A stretch of DNA of 29,235 nucleotides from Gloeophyllum trabeum ATCC 11539 (taxonomy: Eukaryota > Basidiomycota > Agaricomycetes > Gloeophyllales > Gloeophyllaceae). The translations under genes were made by a program, and so were the position numbers. Shown here in pieces: positions 1 through 11,200 of the stretch (positions are counted from its first letter, which is position 1; every line of letters starts with the position of its first letter). Location of the stretch: NCBI RefSeq assembly GCF_000344685.1, contig NW_006920431.1:40582-69816 (forward strand), written 5' to 3'. Below the pieces are notes generated by a model. That model was not told the origin of the DNA and ran no database searches. It worked only from the letters and a program-made list of their open reading frames with translations.

Positions 1-522
1 GAACCTATGAATATGGGCACACAGTAACAGAGAGAAATGGCTTACCCACAACCAAGACATGTCGATACACGATGAGGGCCACTTCTAGGTCACATCAACC
101 CCGCCGTACACGCGCTGTAGGAAGGTACTTAGGCGGTTTAAGGAGAGGCAACGGGTTCACAAAGAGAACTTACCCGCGGAGAGTTATAGTAGACGGCATG
201 CCACCATTCAGAAGCATGTGAGGGCTGTGTAAGGGACTTAGTCGTGATACGAGGGAGAGGGGGGATGAGCGACGATGTCGAACTGCGGCGCGCTTTTAAG
301 TCAAGTTCAAAGTCCGTCATGTTGAACTTAGCACGTGAGGCGACGCGCATCAGTCAGGCGCTGGTGGTTGCTCTGTTGCTAAGGGTATATATATAGAATG
401 ATAAGATAATCCTCTGGTAAGCGTATCTCAACAGGCGGTTGGCTTATCATAAATACAAGTCTGGTATTCGGCTGGTAATGCGATTGTAGACGTGCTAAAA
501 TAACTGGAATAAGTGCCAGCCA
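1..522. other. Stretch without a recognisable gene
   Basis: AT-rich sequence with an alternating AT run near 386-396. I saw no continuous coding signal on either strand. It lies downstream of the 36-codon fragment at 523-633 (minus strand), and no continuation of that fragment could be recognised here, so the rest of that gene seems lost or too diverged to see. Confidence 0.4.
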
Positions 523-633
523 CTACCAGCCGCGGGACAATTTGCTGATGACGGCGTTGACGCCCGCGGCGACGAAAATGGTGCCGATGACACTTGCGGC
601 GACCCTTAGTACGGAGGATCGAGACAAAGACAT
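523..633 (-). CDS. Short hydrophobic ORF, probable N-terminal gene fragment
   Basis: A 36-codon ATG-to-TAG frame reading MSLSRSSVLRVAAS, then one hydrophobic stretch (about residues 9-29, rich in V, I, A, F, G), then SKLSRGW. The composition is clearly protein-like compared with the surrounding DNA: a positively charged start followed by a probable membrane segment. It resembles the first exon of small fungal multi-pass membrane proteins of the DUF4267 type, but that is only an impression from the N-terminus. A possible GT donor lies inside the last codons (CTG|GTAGTG), yet no downstream exon could be recognised in 1-520. A TGTATATGA stretch sits about 20 nt upstream of the ATG. Most likely this is an orphaned first exon of a broken gene; a genuine micropeptide is the alternative. 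Confidence 0.35.
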   Translation of the reverse strand: MSLSRSSVLRVAASVIGTIFVAAGVNAVISKLSRGW

Positions 634-2705
634 GCTAAGTAGCTGGCAAATCATATACAAGTAGATCCCTCAAGGTCAAGGAAGGCTCAAATAGTAATAG
701 CGCGGATAGGAATATACGTACCCTGCAAAATGTAGGTCGAATCGGACTGGACTCTACGTTGCTGCAAGCTGGGTACTCTGAGTCAACCAGAAGAGCGGGC
801 TTTGGCCGTGCTTGGACGATGGAGCGGAGCAGGATATAATCTCAACATGAGTTCAGCCTGTATGTACGCGGTGGAATTGCTGACGGGAGCGCCTTGCTCG
901 TCCTGTTTCCTATTTAGGGAGAACGTAAACGCTTCGATGCAGTATTGGATGATTCAATGAAGGACGACCCACCACGGTCACAAATGACTCGTTTTCTTCG
1001 TGTAAAGCTGATGTCAGGGTGGGAGGGCGAAGAAATGCCATGGCCAAGCGCTTGTCCCTCACGATTCAGATGAGTGCGACCCACTGGCGGATTTTTGCAT
1101 GTTGCATCCGAGAGCCACACGGTATATACTGTATATCTGCTGAACACAACGTATTGCAACTGCGTCATTCACGGTACGTCGTACCCGTATGCTTCATTTT
1201 CAAGCTCCCTTCAGGTCGCCGGCATGATCTACGAGCAGCGAGGCCTGCCAGTGGGCTAGCGCTCACCTCTTTGGTGGAATGCTTGAGGGATCATCTAGAG
1301 AGGACGTGGTCTATTGTCTATTCACTTTTCTGCCTCTGGTCTTGGGCAGGACGGATCATAAGAAATCTTCACTCTGAAATTCTTGAAGATCGCCATCCAC
1401 ACACTGGCCATACTCATACTGGCGCATCTCTTGTACTGATGCGACATAGTTAACGTGTCGTACGGTCTCCACGACGCGAAACTGTCGTTCTTGATGCCCC
1501 GAGATTGTCGGCCTCCACGTAGCCTTCCAAGTGTCTCTCCACGTCGCCTGTCCTGAACGGCTATTCATCGCATCTAATCCGTTATGCCCGCCCCTCATAG
1601 CATGATTCAGCAACGTTCAATGCCTCCTCTCCCCATCTGGAGCCGTTCGCTCGCCGTTGGAGTGTCCGACTCTTCCCGCTGCACGCTATGAGTGTGCTTT
1701 TGCGCCTTTCTTACACCTGTGCAGCACAGCTAGCTACAGGTGAGTGGTCTCTGGAATTCCCCAGTAAGCCTGAGTCACTCTGATCGCCACCATCTCGCAG
1801 ATTCACTGCCTAGGCTGCCCGGGTAGCAGCATTGCGTCCTATGATTCGCGGTAGTGCGACAGTCCGACTGAGGTGGACCTCTTAGTGAAGCCGTTGTCCT
1901 GAAAACAGATTGGGTTCTACGTCCGCCGCGTACTAGCGCGTACATGCTGCTTTGGTGGTCCTCCATTCATATTCAGCTGTGACTCGATCCGAAATGGGTC
2001 GATACACAGCCTGCGATGGTGAGTGACGTCACAATCTTACCAACCAGCAGTATCCCAGGGAAACAGGACTAAGACTGGTGGCCTGCCTGTCAGGGAAATG
2101 ATACTATGAGGACGCATCCCGTCAACTTCGGCGTCACTCAAGCCAGACAGAATTCCGGTGATCAGCGTCTCTGTGCCTGTGCTGAGCGAGAGTCAGGCGT
2201 CTGACTCGCAAGTTCCCGCCACATGTCTCTGGCTGCACGGACAACGAAAGGTCAGCCGCATGTCTGTGTACTGCTGAATGGTCGGCACAACACTTTGGTT
2301 CTAGCTCAGTGCCATGCTAACTGCGACCGTACTTCAAGAGCCAAAAGAACACCGAGGCGATAGTCAGCACCATGTCAGGCGCAAGGCCCGACGAAGCCTT
2401 TACCGAACTCAGCGTTTTCGTGAAACCCGGGGCGTATATTTAGCATCTCTGCCTCCGAGCGCACGACATCACCGAGGGAGTGGTTTCGGCGCGTCCTGAC
2501 CAATCACATCTCACAGCGCCAGTCGCCCGGGATCCCCAGCCAATCGCGGCGAGGCTTCTTCCGCTCTCCCCCCACTCGGGGTTCGCGTCCTGACGTCTCG
2601 AGGAATCTCTGCCTAGATCGATTGTCTGAATTTCAGGTCATGAGCGCCGTATGCTGTAACATTCCTGATGCTCGAACCCGTCTGCTTGGTACGGGACCTG
2701 TTTTG
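634..2705. other. Stretch without a recognisable gene
   Basis: About 2 kb in which the open frames have no protein-like composition, no splice-consistent continuation and no family motif. A near-palindromic GTATATACTGTATAT tract lies around 1122-1136. The last 200 bases contain CCAAT sequences (about 2500 and 2540) and lead into the TATA box of the downstream Rds1-like gene, so the right end is probably its promoter. Confidence 0.4.
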
Positions 2706-2712
2706 TATATAA
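2706..2712 (+). promoter_or_regulatory. TATA box of the Rds1-like gene
   Basis: TATATAA lies 98 nt upstream of the ATG at 2811, preceded by TTTTG and followed by a pyrimidine-rich leader containing ATTCCCC and CACCCTCCACC. Position and sequence fit a core promoter with a leader of about 70 nt. CCAAT elements at about 2500 and 2540 may belong to the same promoter. Confidence 0.6.
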
Positions 2713-2810
2713 GCCCGACGGGATGCATGTTTATTCCCCGGTCACCCTCCACCTCGCAGTCCAGGGAACCTCTACGGCTTTGACGAAGTCGACGTCTACT
2801 TGAGACCACG

Positions 2811-3969
2811 ATGCTGTTTTTCGCTCCCCTCCTCGTCGGTCTTATTGGTGCGAGCTCGGTGTTCGGTGCTCCGGTGAAGCGTACTGATACTCAGAACATC
2901 ACTGGTATGTACGTCTCTCTCCCTGACCAAGTATGAATTAGGCTTGAATGAGCCGATCATGCTAGACATATCCGTTCTCCAATACGCTTTGACATTGGAG
3001 CACATTGAAAACGCCTTTTACGTCTCCGGTCTTACGAAATATGATGAACAGGCGTTCCTCGACGCTGGCTTCCCTGCCTGGGTTCGTGGGCGCATCCAAC
3101 AAATCGGAGACCACGAGGCAGATCATGTCGCCTTCTTGACTGCTGCTATTGAAGCGAACGGGGTCAACGCGACGCAGGCATGCAATTACAGCTAGTGAGG
3201 GACTTCCGTTCCATGAATTTGTATTTGTGCTTATTATTGGTGGTTGTCAAGCCCATACACTGACGTTGCGTCTTTCGTCACGATGTCCGCGTCCATAGAG
3301 GGTGTGGGTACCGCTGCGTACTTGGGATCAGCCCACTACCTGACCAGCAAGACCAACCTGAATGCCGCTGGCGTACGTACTCAGTCAAAATTGCAATGTG
3401 TTATTTCCGTCTGATCGAAGCCCCTTCTCTTCTCTTCCATTATACAGGCTATTTTAGCCACCGAAGCCCGCCAGGCCTCGTGGCTCTCTTCCGCCGCGCT
3501 GAAAGGAAGCCCCTGGTCAACAGACTTCCAGACTCCATTGGAGCCCTCCGGCGTGTATTCCATCGCTTCCCAGTTCATCGTTCCCGGCTCGTGCCCATCC
3601 ACCAACCCGGCCCTGTTCGTGAAGCCCTTCCCTGCGGCCACAGTCACCCCCGCGACCCCCACGCCCGGCTCGCAGATCACCGTGTCCCTCCCAGAGGGCT
3701 ACGTCGGTCCCTCGAACACGAGCACCCCGCTGTACATGGCATACTACTCGGGCTTGAACGTCTACAGCTCGGAAATCGACTCGAATGGCACGACAACAAT
3801 CCCGGAGGGCTTGGTGGGCATCGTGTTCGCTGCGGTTGTCAACGAGGAGCCGAGCCCCGTGAACCCGCCCACGGATGACACCACTTTGAGCGGCTTGGTT
3901 AACTGGGACTTCGGTGTCCCCAGCAACTCCAGGCAGATCTTCAACACTACCATTCCTCCTTATAATTGA
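2811..3969 (+). CDS. Rds1-like secreted protein with ferritin-like domain
   Basis: Four exons (2811-2904, 2942-3194, 3252-3372, 3448-3969) join in frame to 329 aa. Introns are 37, 57 and 75 nt, all GT-AG. Residues 1-20 form a signal peptide ending VFGA. The ferritin-like helical bundle follows: helix 1 has LEHIE (E51, H52, E54), helix 2 has DHEADH (E90xxH93), the third has SIEGVGTAAYLG, and the fourth has ATEARQASW, whose Q stands where EARH is usual in the family. The C-terminal part is a Pro/Thr-rich, N-glycosylation-rich extension typical of Rds1 proteins. The family is named after a fission-yeast stress-regulated protein and its biochemical role is poorly defined; metal binding is inferred from the fold. 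The start has a signal peptide and a TATA box 98 nt upstream. A decayed copy of its 3' part lies at about 6.74-7.05 kb. The first intron, at 37 nt, is unusually short. Confidence 0.9.
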
Positions 3970-4406
3970 TATCGTACCTCAGCATAATAGGAGACATGGA
4001 TGAGGTCGAGACACTCCATTGTCACGGACTTATATGAATCAAACATTACTTGGACGTTACAATGAATGGACAATGTTGTTACCAGGGAGCCTGGCTATAG
4101 TGATTTATTCCAGGGACCAATGCGATAGACGTGAAGACTGGAAGGCTCAGGTAATGCGCGTGCTCTGACAAAGAAGTCGAAAGATAGTATGAAGCCACGC
4201 ACATAAGATCCATATAAATACAGGACAAGGCCCGTAGTCGTAGGAACAGACGTAGTGCCTGTGTAGCACCTCATGCAGTCAATGGCTGAGATATCTTCCT
4301 TACCGTTCTTTTCAGGAAAAAATGTAAGTAGCCAGTTCCATTCCGGTCATCATATTGTTTCACTGGCGGCTACCAAGTACATCTCTTCATGTTCCGTGAG
4401 TATTGC

Positions 4407-5904
4407 CTACCATCCCCTCTTCTTGAAATCCTCCAAAGAATCCTTAGTACACTGCTCTTTGCTTATATACTTATCAAGACCCAGGACCTTCGCGGCCTTA
4501 CTCGTATCGTAGCTGATCATATGCGTCACTCCGGGCCCGTAACCGGCGCCCGGCGTGCCTTTGGAAAGGGCAGACTCAGGATAGACACCTGCTTCATGCG
4601 CAGCGTCGACTAAGGGCCAGATAATCAGGTTCGGTAGGGTGCAGGCCAAGGAAGGGAAGAGAGCGCACCAAAGTCCTGCCACTTGAATGTGCCTTGAGAA
4701 ACGATGAACCGGTTTCCCCCTGCCTCTTGTGTTTCGATGGCTAAGACGTGAGCAAGCGCGAGGTCTCGGACGTCGATCCAGCAATTCCCTGTTCATAACG
4801 CAGTTCAGCCAAATTGTAATAATAACGCAATTGAGTTCGCACCTAGAGTAGCAAGTGTCTTCTCGTCCTTGGCCCCTTTGAGCAATGTATTGTAAAACTC
4901 AGCCATCGACGTGTTGATCTGATCGGGTCCTGGTACATCATGGATGATGGGCTTCAGAAATACAGCATACGGTCGGAATCAGCGAGGTAAAACTCGAGAG
5001 TTGGAATTGACTTACGCCGAAGACCTATTACAATCGTCATCAGTGACAACGTCCAGTCTGATTGATATGGACTAACATAAGGAGGGTTCAGTACGACCAG
5101 GTCCCACCCGATTGATCCCTTGTTCTTTTCGACAAATTCCCAAGCGGCTGTAAGGTTTCCGACGCTAAGTAAGATAACGCGATAGCGCTGACAAGGGTTC
5201 ATACCCTTCTCAGCTAGGGTCTTGCTGGCGCGATACTTGTTCATAACCAGAGCATCCCGACCCTTCTCTTCCACTTCTTTGAGAGCTTGCTGATTCCAGT
5301 CCTTCTCCGTGAAGACTCTGGGGCTGGTAGGAATCTCGAGTACGGCAGCGCAGGACGACGTCACGACGATGCGCTTCACATTGCTTCTACGTCCCGTGTC
5401 AATAATATCGTCCAGGGCCAGAGCGGGATACTCACCCGTACTTGAGAGCGCTCTGGAGCACTCCTGTGGTGCCTTTGACCGCTGGCTCGATGAACTCTGC
5501 GGCGACAGCTGGTGATTTGCTACTGGAATGCGGTAGTGCGAGAGAGCGTACCATTGGGATCGTCGCAGTTGAGATGAAATGGTGACGCTGTATGTTCAAT
5601 GGCATCCACACCCTTGACAGCCTCGTCAAATGCACCTTCCTATGGTCGTGGCTTTCTGTCAGCCTACTGTTAAGCACCGCTTCGTACGGCTCCAGAATAC
5701 CTTCGTAATGTCTTCAACGACCACAACCTCGTGTTTATCACCGTACGTGCTAAAGAGATGCCTCAAGTACGTTGCCTTGGACTCTGATCGCACGGTTCCT
5801 CGGACTGCATACCCCTTCTCGAGGAGACGACGCACAACCCAGATGGCAATGTATCCATTCGCTCCCGTAACAAGGACTTTGCTTGGAGGTGCTACGGCCG
5901 GCAT
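4407..5904 (-). CDS. NAD(P)-dependent aldehyde/ketone reductase (extended SDR, GRE2/cinnamoyl-CoA-reductase-like)
   Basis: Nine exons (5701-5904, 5552-5639, 5436-5508, 5205-5386, 5077-5147, 5016-5024, 4843-4951, 4669-4788, 4407-4609) give 352 aa in one frame. A Rossmann glycine motif TGANGYIA at residues 13-20 binds NADP(H). VVTSSCAAV (129-137) and NKYRASK (Y173, K177) supply the Ser-Tyr-Lys catalytic set. VLNPPYVFGP and GNCWIDVRDLALAH are the substrate-side signatures of dihydroflavonol-reductase/GRE2-type enzymes, which reduce methylglyoxal or other aldehydes and ketones in the cytosol. The length matches the family. Introns are 43-64 nt. Exon 6 is only 9 nt and encodes V-F-G, exactly the residues the family motif requires. 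An ATAAATAG element lies 44-51 nt upstream. The physiological substrate cannot be told from sequence. Confidence 0.9.
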
Positions 5905-5947
5905 GGTGGACGGTGGACGGTGGGCAGGGGCATGAGGGTTTCTCTAG

Positions 5948-5955
5948 CTATTTAT
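5948..5955 (-). promoter_or_regulatory. TATA-like box of the SDR reductase
   Basis: ATAAATAG on the minus strand, 44-51 nt upstream of the reductase ATG at 5904. The spacing suits a core promoter with a short leader; the sequence is a weak TATA match. Confidence 0.4.
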
Positions 5956-6256
5956 CGTTCCTCTTCCATGGCAGGAGGATGAACCATAAGTCCCTGACTA
6001 AGGTCGCAAGCTCGTGATGACATAGTCGATTCTTCTGAGACAATCTGGGAAGATTTTTAGTATACTTAGCATCCATGCGCATGTGAACACACTGGCAGCG
6101 CTTCGGAACGGCGTTCCAGCGCTGTGTTCGTCCGAGATAAGTGCACTGCCACTGGCACAATCGCGAGACGCAGCGCTAACAAGGACAACCTTGAATGCTT
6201 GAATCGGAATCTCTCACAAGTTCTCAACGTCTTTAATTCTCTTGCTAAGTACCTGG

Positions 6257-6295
6257 TCTTCTTCTTGAAGAGGTGCCACCTCTTCAAGAAGAAGA
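6257..6295. repeat. Perfect 39-bp palindrome (19-bp arms, 1-nt centre)
   Basis: The left arm at 6257-6275 begins TCTTCTTCTTGAAGAGGTG, and the right arm at 6277-6295 is its exact reverse complement, with a single C between them. It would form a very stable hairpin or cruciform. It lies in the intergenic region upstream of the SDR reductase, with no coding frame that would explain it. Confidence 0.85.
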
Positions 6296-6735
6296 GTGTC
6301 CACAGGTTTTCAAGCGGACGATACTTATGTCCGGCATGATCGCGAGGCACACTACATGTAGACTCCTGATAGCCAGACTGACCACGCCGTCTAGTACACA
6401 AGGAGCACGTACCCTTGGAGACGTATCACCCTCACACAAACTACCTTTTCCAACGAACGATTATGCTGCGTAAATTGGGTTGCGATTCGCGTGATCGCAG
6501 GACCGCCTCGCAAGAATACCACTTGTAAGCATCCCGTCGAGGAGTTGGCCTTTTGTATCCCCCTCCCGATGGCGTGGATCGATGCGAGCATTCCATGAAC
6601 CCCATGCAACCCAGCTCGTATCGTTGGATGAACTCTCCAGCGCCCGCTGACGTTGAGTTAGATTTTAATATTGGTTGGAGTCAGATACACAGGCGGCGAG
6701 GACGGCGAGTAATATTTGTCAAGCGAAGGGGGGGA

Positions 6736-7046
6736 CTCGGAGCCGGCTGGTCAAACTCAACTCCAATAGCACAATAGGAATCCCCAGGTTCTAGTGCCTG
6801 CAGTGCTGGGATTGCGTTGGCTGCTGTGGTAAATATTCTCGGAGGCCGAGGCCTGTGAACTCGATGGGGGACACTACCTGGAACGGCCCTTCCTACATAT
6901 ATAGCGACCCCAGGCAGAGTTTCAAGGCTATCATGCCTCCTGACACATGATACGTCACTACCGAGCCATAATCTGCGACGGAGATGGAGTCGAGACGCTC
7001 CAAGGTTGCGGGGTATAAGACTTATTACTTGGATGCTATGATATGA
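6736..7046 (+). pseudogene. Decayed partial copy of the Rds1-like gene (3' part)
   Basis: By eye, this block aligns collinearly with the 3' part of the Rds1-like gene at 3510-4065. GGAGCCGGCTGGTCAAACTC matches the exon 4 stretch encoding the SPWSTD region. GATTGCGTTGGCTGCTGTGG matches GCATCGTGTTCGCTGCGGTT, and CCAGGCAGAGTTTCAAGG matches CCAGGCAGATCTTCAACA. The 3' untranslated segment GGAGATGGAGTCGAGACGCT matches GGATGAGGTCGAGACACT. A middle part of about 200 nt is missing, there are several indels, and no open frame survives. It is therefore an old relic of a duplication, with the SDR gene now lying between the two copies. Confidence 0.6.
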
Positions 7047-7227
7047 TCAAAAAACACGATTAAGCATTATATTCCAAACCAAGTACAGCATATTACCACC
7101 CATCCAGAGCCAGAGTCAAGGCCGAATGTTATTACCAGAAAGGCTGATCAGCAGAAGACATGAGCAATAGAAAGCTAGACCCGTCCCTAATGCTAGGATC
7201 CTACGATACCACGTTGACGCTGCAGAA

Positions 7228-8232
7228 TCATTCCTCGGACAGTGTTTTGCGAAGGTCCTCCCAATCGGGCAGACCAAAATAACTAGGCAGGTTATCCCAC
7301 ACGTCCTCCCGGAGTTCCGTGAAAAGCTCCTCTGCACCTTCGTTGCACGTCGTGCAAGCTACGCTGTCCATTTCGTCACCCTTCAGGATGTCGTAGAAGT
7401 GATCGTCCCAGTCGCCCTCCTCCGTCACGCGCCAGCGATATAACGCGTTCCGGCAAGACATTTCGCGGCACCTGTTCGCCTTCTTGAAGAAGTCGCGCGA
7501 GTTCAGGGTGCTACGACAGGCTGCCTTTATCTTTCCTTGGCCATGACGCAGGTGAGGATCCATTGTAATGGCAGCCACGGGGCGGCGACTGGGTCGGAAG
7601 TACCGCTAGGCGGCGCGGCCTTGAATCCATTGAGCAGTGAGCTGGTAGGATACCGCATGCAGCAGCAGTAGAGGGATGCCGGGAGAATTGTCGTGATATT
7701 GCACGTTAGTGCCATGTAGGCTGCCATGAAGTCGCCGTCCGTGAAGAGATGTGCAACGGGGGATGATGCACGGTTTTCCCAAGCTTCGAGTGTTGAAGGA
7801 TAGTACGAGGTGAGAAGGGATATGATGCGAGAACGGAGTACGGCGGCATTATATTTTGTGGCGAGACGAAGGACAGAGATGATAAATGGTCGGCTGGTCG
7901 TCGAAGCCTGTTCAAAATAGCTACATGTCGGCAAAATTAAGTAGAAGCGGGGGAGAGGAGTGTAGCTGGGTATCCACTTACCCGGGTTTGAAGATGGCAA
8001 GCAGAAAATGGATCATCTCGGAAGCATGGTCATGCAGGGCAACAAGGGGACATTCTTCGTATGAGTCGATTTCATCGGGCTGGGGTATTGCAAACATGTC
8101 TCGGAACGTAGAAGAATGCTCAGCGAGCACACCGCGATATACGCGGAAGAGGGTATTCCCGACTTGGAGAACAATTGTTCCATCCTCGTACCACAGGTCT
8201 TCGTATTTCTGAAGTCCTTGCTGTGCAATCAT
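7228..8232 (-). CDS. BTB/POZ domain protein (fungal family)
   Basis: Exons 7982-8232, 7604-7920 and 7228-7535 join to 291 aa. The N-terminus reads YEDLWYEDGTIVLQVGNTLF, then RVYRGVLAEHSSTFRDMF, the typical start of agaricomycete BTB proteins (domain about residues 10-120). YFEQ, VLRLATKYNAAVLRSRII and SYYPST follow. The C-terminal part has the family's CTTC-type cysteine pair (ACTTCNEGAEELF) and ends LPSYFGLPDWEDL. BTB domains dimerise and often recruit Cul3 ligases; for this expanded fungal family the role is unknown. Intron 1 (61 nt, GTAAGT) is clear. Intron 2 (68 nt, GTACTT to CCAAG) is weak: the skipped segment itself resembles family sequence (LQWILTCVMAKER), so a one-base frameshift instead of an intron is possible. 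A stop lies in frame upstream of ATG 8232. Confidence 0.8.
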
Positions 8233-11200
8233 CTCGTGTGATGAACGGGTGAGGCGTTAATTCGCAATCGCGACCAGGACGCGAATGGTGACGAGTCACG
8301 TGTGTGTGACAACTCGCGTCGAGTCGCATCCCCTCTAGTGATACATAGCCGTCCGGTACGTGCATGGGATCCCAATTTTTGAGTACAGCTACGACAGAAC
8401 CTGATAACAGCTTTTGCAGCGCGGCGTATGAGCATAACGAAGTGAAGCTCCGTCTGGCCTGCATCTTATCCCTCCTCAGTCCTTTGCGGGATGGGGCACA
8501 CTATCGCAGAGGTCATATTGATTGTAAACAGGGCATGGAAGAACTATATAGCTTCATATTCTGAATTCAGTCAAGTGCGCTGGTCAGCCTCAACAAGGTC
8601 CATTGATCGAGCAAGGTAGCTGCACGTGGCATTGGAAAACGACCGATAAGACTCCCCGTCCAGCAGTCGGAGAGGCTGAGAGCTTTCCGTAATCCTGCCG
8701 TCGATTACCGAACACTCTTCCCTTCCGATAGGTCGGAGGTCCGCAGGTGCGCCTCCGCCCGCGCTTGTGCAACAGACTCTCTCCGAACGGAGAACAGAAT
8801 CTGCGGCACAAGCGAGGAGAGAGCGGCGGACATGTGGAAAAGTGATAGCAACGCATCACAGAGGGCCTCGGACAGTGGTCATGGAAGCTTCAGCCAGCGC
8901 TGGATGTGACCTGGGATCTTGGGGCGGTATACTGTGCTCGTTCAGAGCCGGCCCTCAATCCGCTACCTTCAAGAGGAGACACGAGTATCAAAGTCGGCCA
9001 CGAGCATCTTAATAGGACTCATCTCATGCTAATGACGTTTCAGGCCGCCCGGGTACGAGCGAAGGACGCGTGTACCCACACCCACCCACCAAGGAGCTTC
9101 GAGCACATCGAAGTCTTTATTGGTGCAAAGCTCAAGATGGCGAGAACCCGTCCGCCGCGGACACCTTAGCGACACGCAGCCCCGGTACACCCAGGGAAGC
9201 GCCTTCACCTAACATAATTGAGAGAATCTTGCATACGGACAGGGACAGACCACGTGAGGAGGAGACTGTGGGGCACCGATGCCGCCCGCCCGTAATCGCC
9301 TAGGTGCTTCGGCGCGATATGCACCCGGACGATTACGGTAGAGCCGGGGGGGGGGGGCGCGAACAGACAAGTCCAGCAGGCAAACACACTACGCACCATT
9401 CCTCCTCGGGTCGCGGCACTGCCGCCCCGCTGCTTGTTCAATGCTCAGAATTGCGAAATGCGATTGGGTATATGCTCGGTGGGGATAGGACGCACGTGTG
9501 GCGTCCGACCATCGCCTAGGAATATCGTGTCCGTATCCTCATGAGAGGGGTCAGCGGGGAGAGGGCGGCTGTCGTCAGCAGCAGCGAGTACCGGGCCGCG
9601 CATCGACTCAGCGACGCACAGCATCAACACGTACACTCGGCCCATCCTGCAACAAGACACTCACCCGTGATGGTCAGAGGACGTAGAGACGTCGACGCTC
9701 TGTGATCCATTCAGGATATGTCCCTGATGACAAGTATGCCAGAGGATTGTCGTATCTGCGCGCCCGAGGGCACGAGCAAGAAAGTCGTGCGTCTATGTTT
9801 GTTCCATTGGGTGGCGAGGATTGCCCGGAGCGCGAGAGAGGTGGATACGGAGAGGTGGCACGGACACTCGGGGTAAGCCTGGACGATTATTCACGCGACG
9901 CACGCATACAACCCTCTTGTTGGGCGCCCATGACAGGGGTGGATCTGGAACATTGCCTATAGACGCGATACTTCGTAAGAGTCGAAGGACCAGGGATCGT
10001 GGCAAGACTCACCATTTGCCCTAATGTCTTGAGCGCATACGGCCCCGCGAATCTCCGCGCGCCGAGGACACTCGGCACCGCCCACCCGTGACGACGGAAA
10101 AGCATGGATAAGATCAGGCTTCCCCCCGTCACGTACCAGCCCCTTGCTCGTTCGACAGCAACTACGCAACCAATCACGGACAAGTACTCACCGCGCGGCC
10201 CCACCACCCCAGGACCCGCCAGAATCGGAGACTCGTGAGGAGGGAGGTCGCGACGGCGAGGACGGTTACATTGACGGTCATTGCCGAGGGCCGGACAAGG
10301 ACGCACCCACCAGCCTACAGGTGGACTATCACCCTGCCTTGCTCCCAAGGGCAGGTCGGCGTGTCAGTATTGTGAAGGAACGTACCCACACAGTATCCCG
10401 CCTTAGAGGTGGGACATCGAAGCGACGTGGCGCACCCACCGCCCGGCCCCTTGGCCAACACGCACTGAGAGTCCAGTGAGAGCTGACCCAAGAGGTCAGA
10501 GCGGCGCGGACGCGTGCGCATCCTACCGCCTACGTCCAGACGCCGTGTCGCCACTCATCGCATCAGTCAAAGATGAAGAGAGCAGTGATACGGCGGGTAT
10601 GTATGTACGGACCGAGCGCGGAATCAGGGCGTAGAGGGCGATTGCATGCAGCCAGCGTGTTCCTCTCCGAGACCGACGCAAGGGACAAGTGGCGGGCGTT
10701 GCACCAGCTCCTCGTTCGTGTGGTCGGGACGCCTCGAAGGGAAAGCGCGCCCGCCACGCGCTGCCGCGCTGAGAAAGTAACATCGCGAATGACGATTCTT
10801 CCAGAACAGGGAGGGCGCGTAGACGCCTCACATCGCTGCGCCGCGCCGTACAGAAAGTACTTCTCAAAACAATGTCGCGGCATTCGCAGACAGCAGGAGT
10901 GCGCGTACCGACCCCCGCACCCAGGCGGGGCGTTTCGGCAGTCACGGGAGGGTGGGCGGTGGCAGCGAGCATACCGGGACGGGGAGACAAAGAGCTCGCC
11001 TCTGGGGAGGGGGACGTCTTTAAACAGCTTAACAGCCGTCGATGACACCAGCACGACGAACCCCCGGAAAATTGGCACGTCTCCGCGAACCGCTCCCTGT
11101 CGTGCGTGGGCGCGTGGCATTTCTGGAAAGCAACCGCGAGGTTCCCGTCGTTGAACCCTTCTGTGCAAATTGGGCAAAATTGAGCATCCGACGAACCGGG

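Noticed and set aside
10563..11177. Open frames of about 200 codons on both strands
   Set aside because: Overlapping arginine- and proline-rich frames on both strands are a base-composition effect; no family motif or start context.
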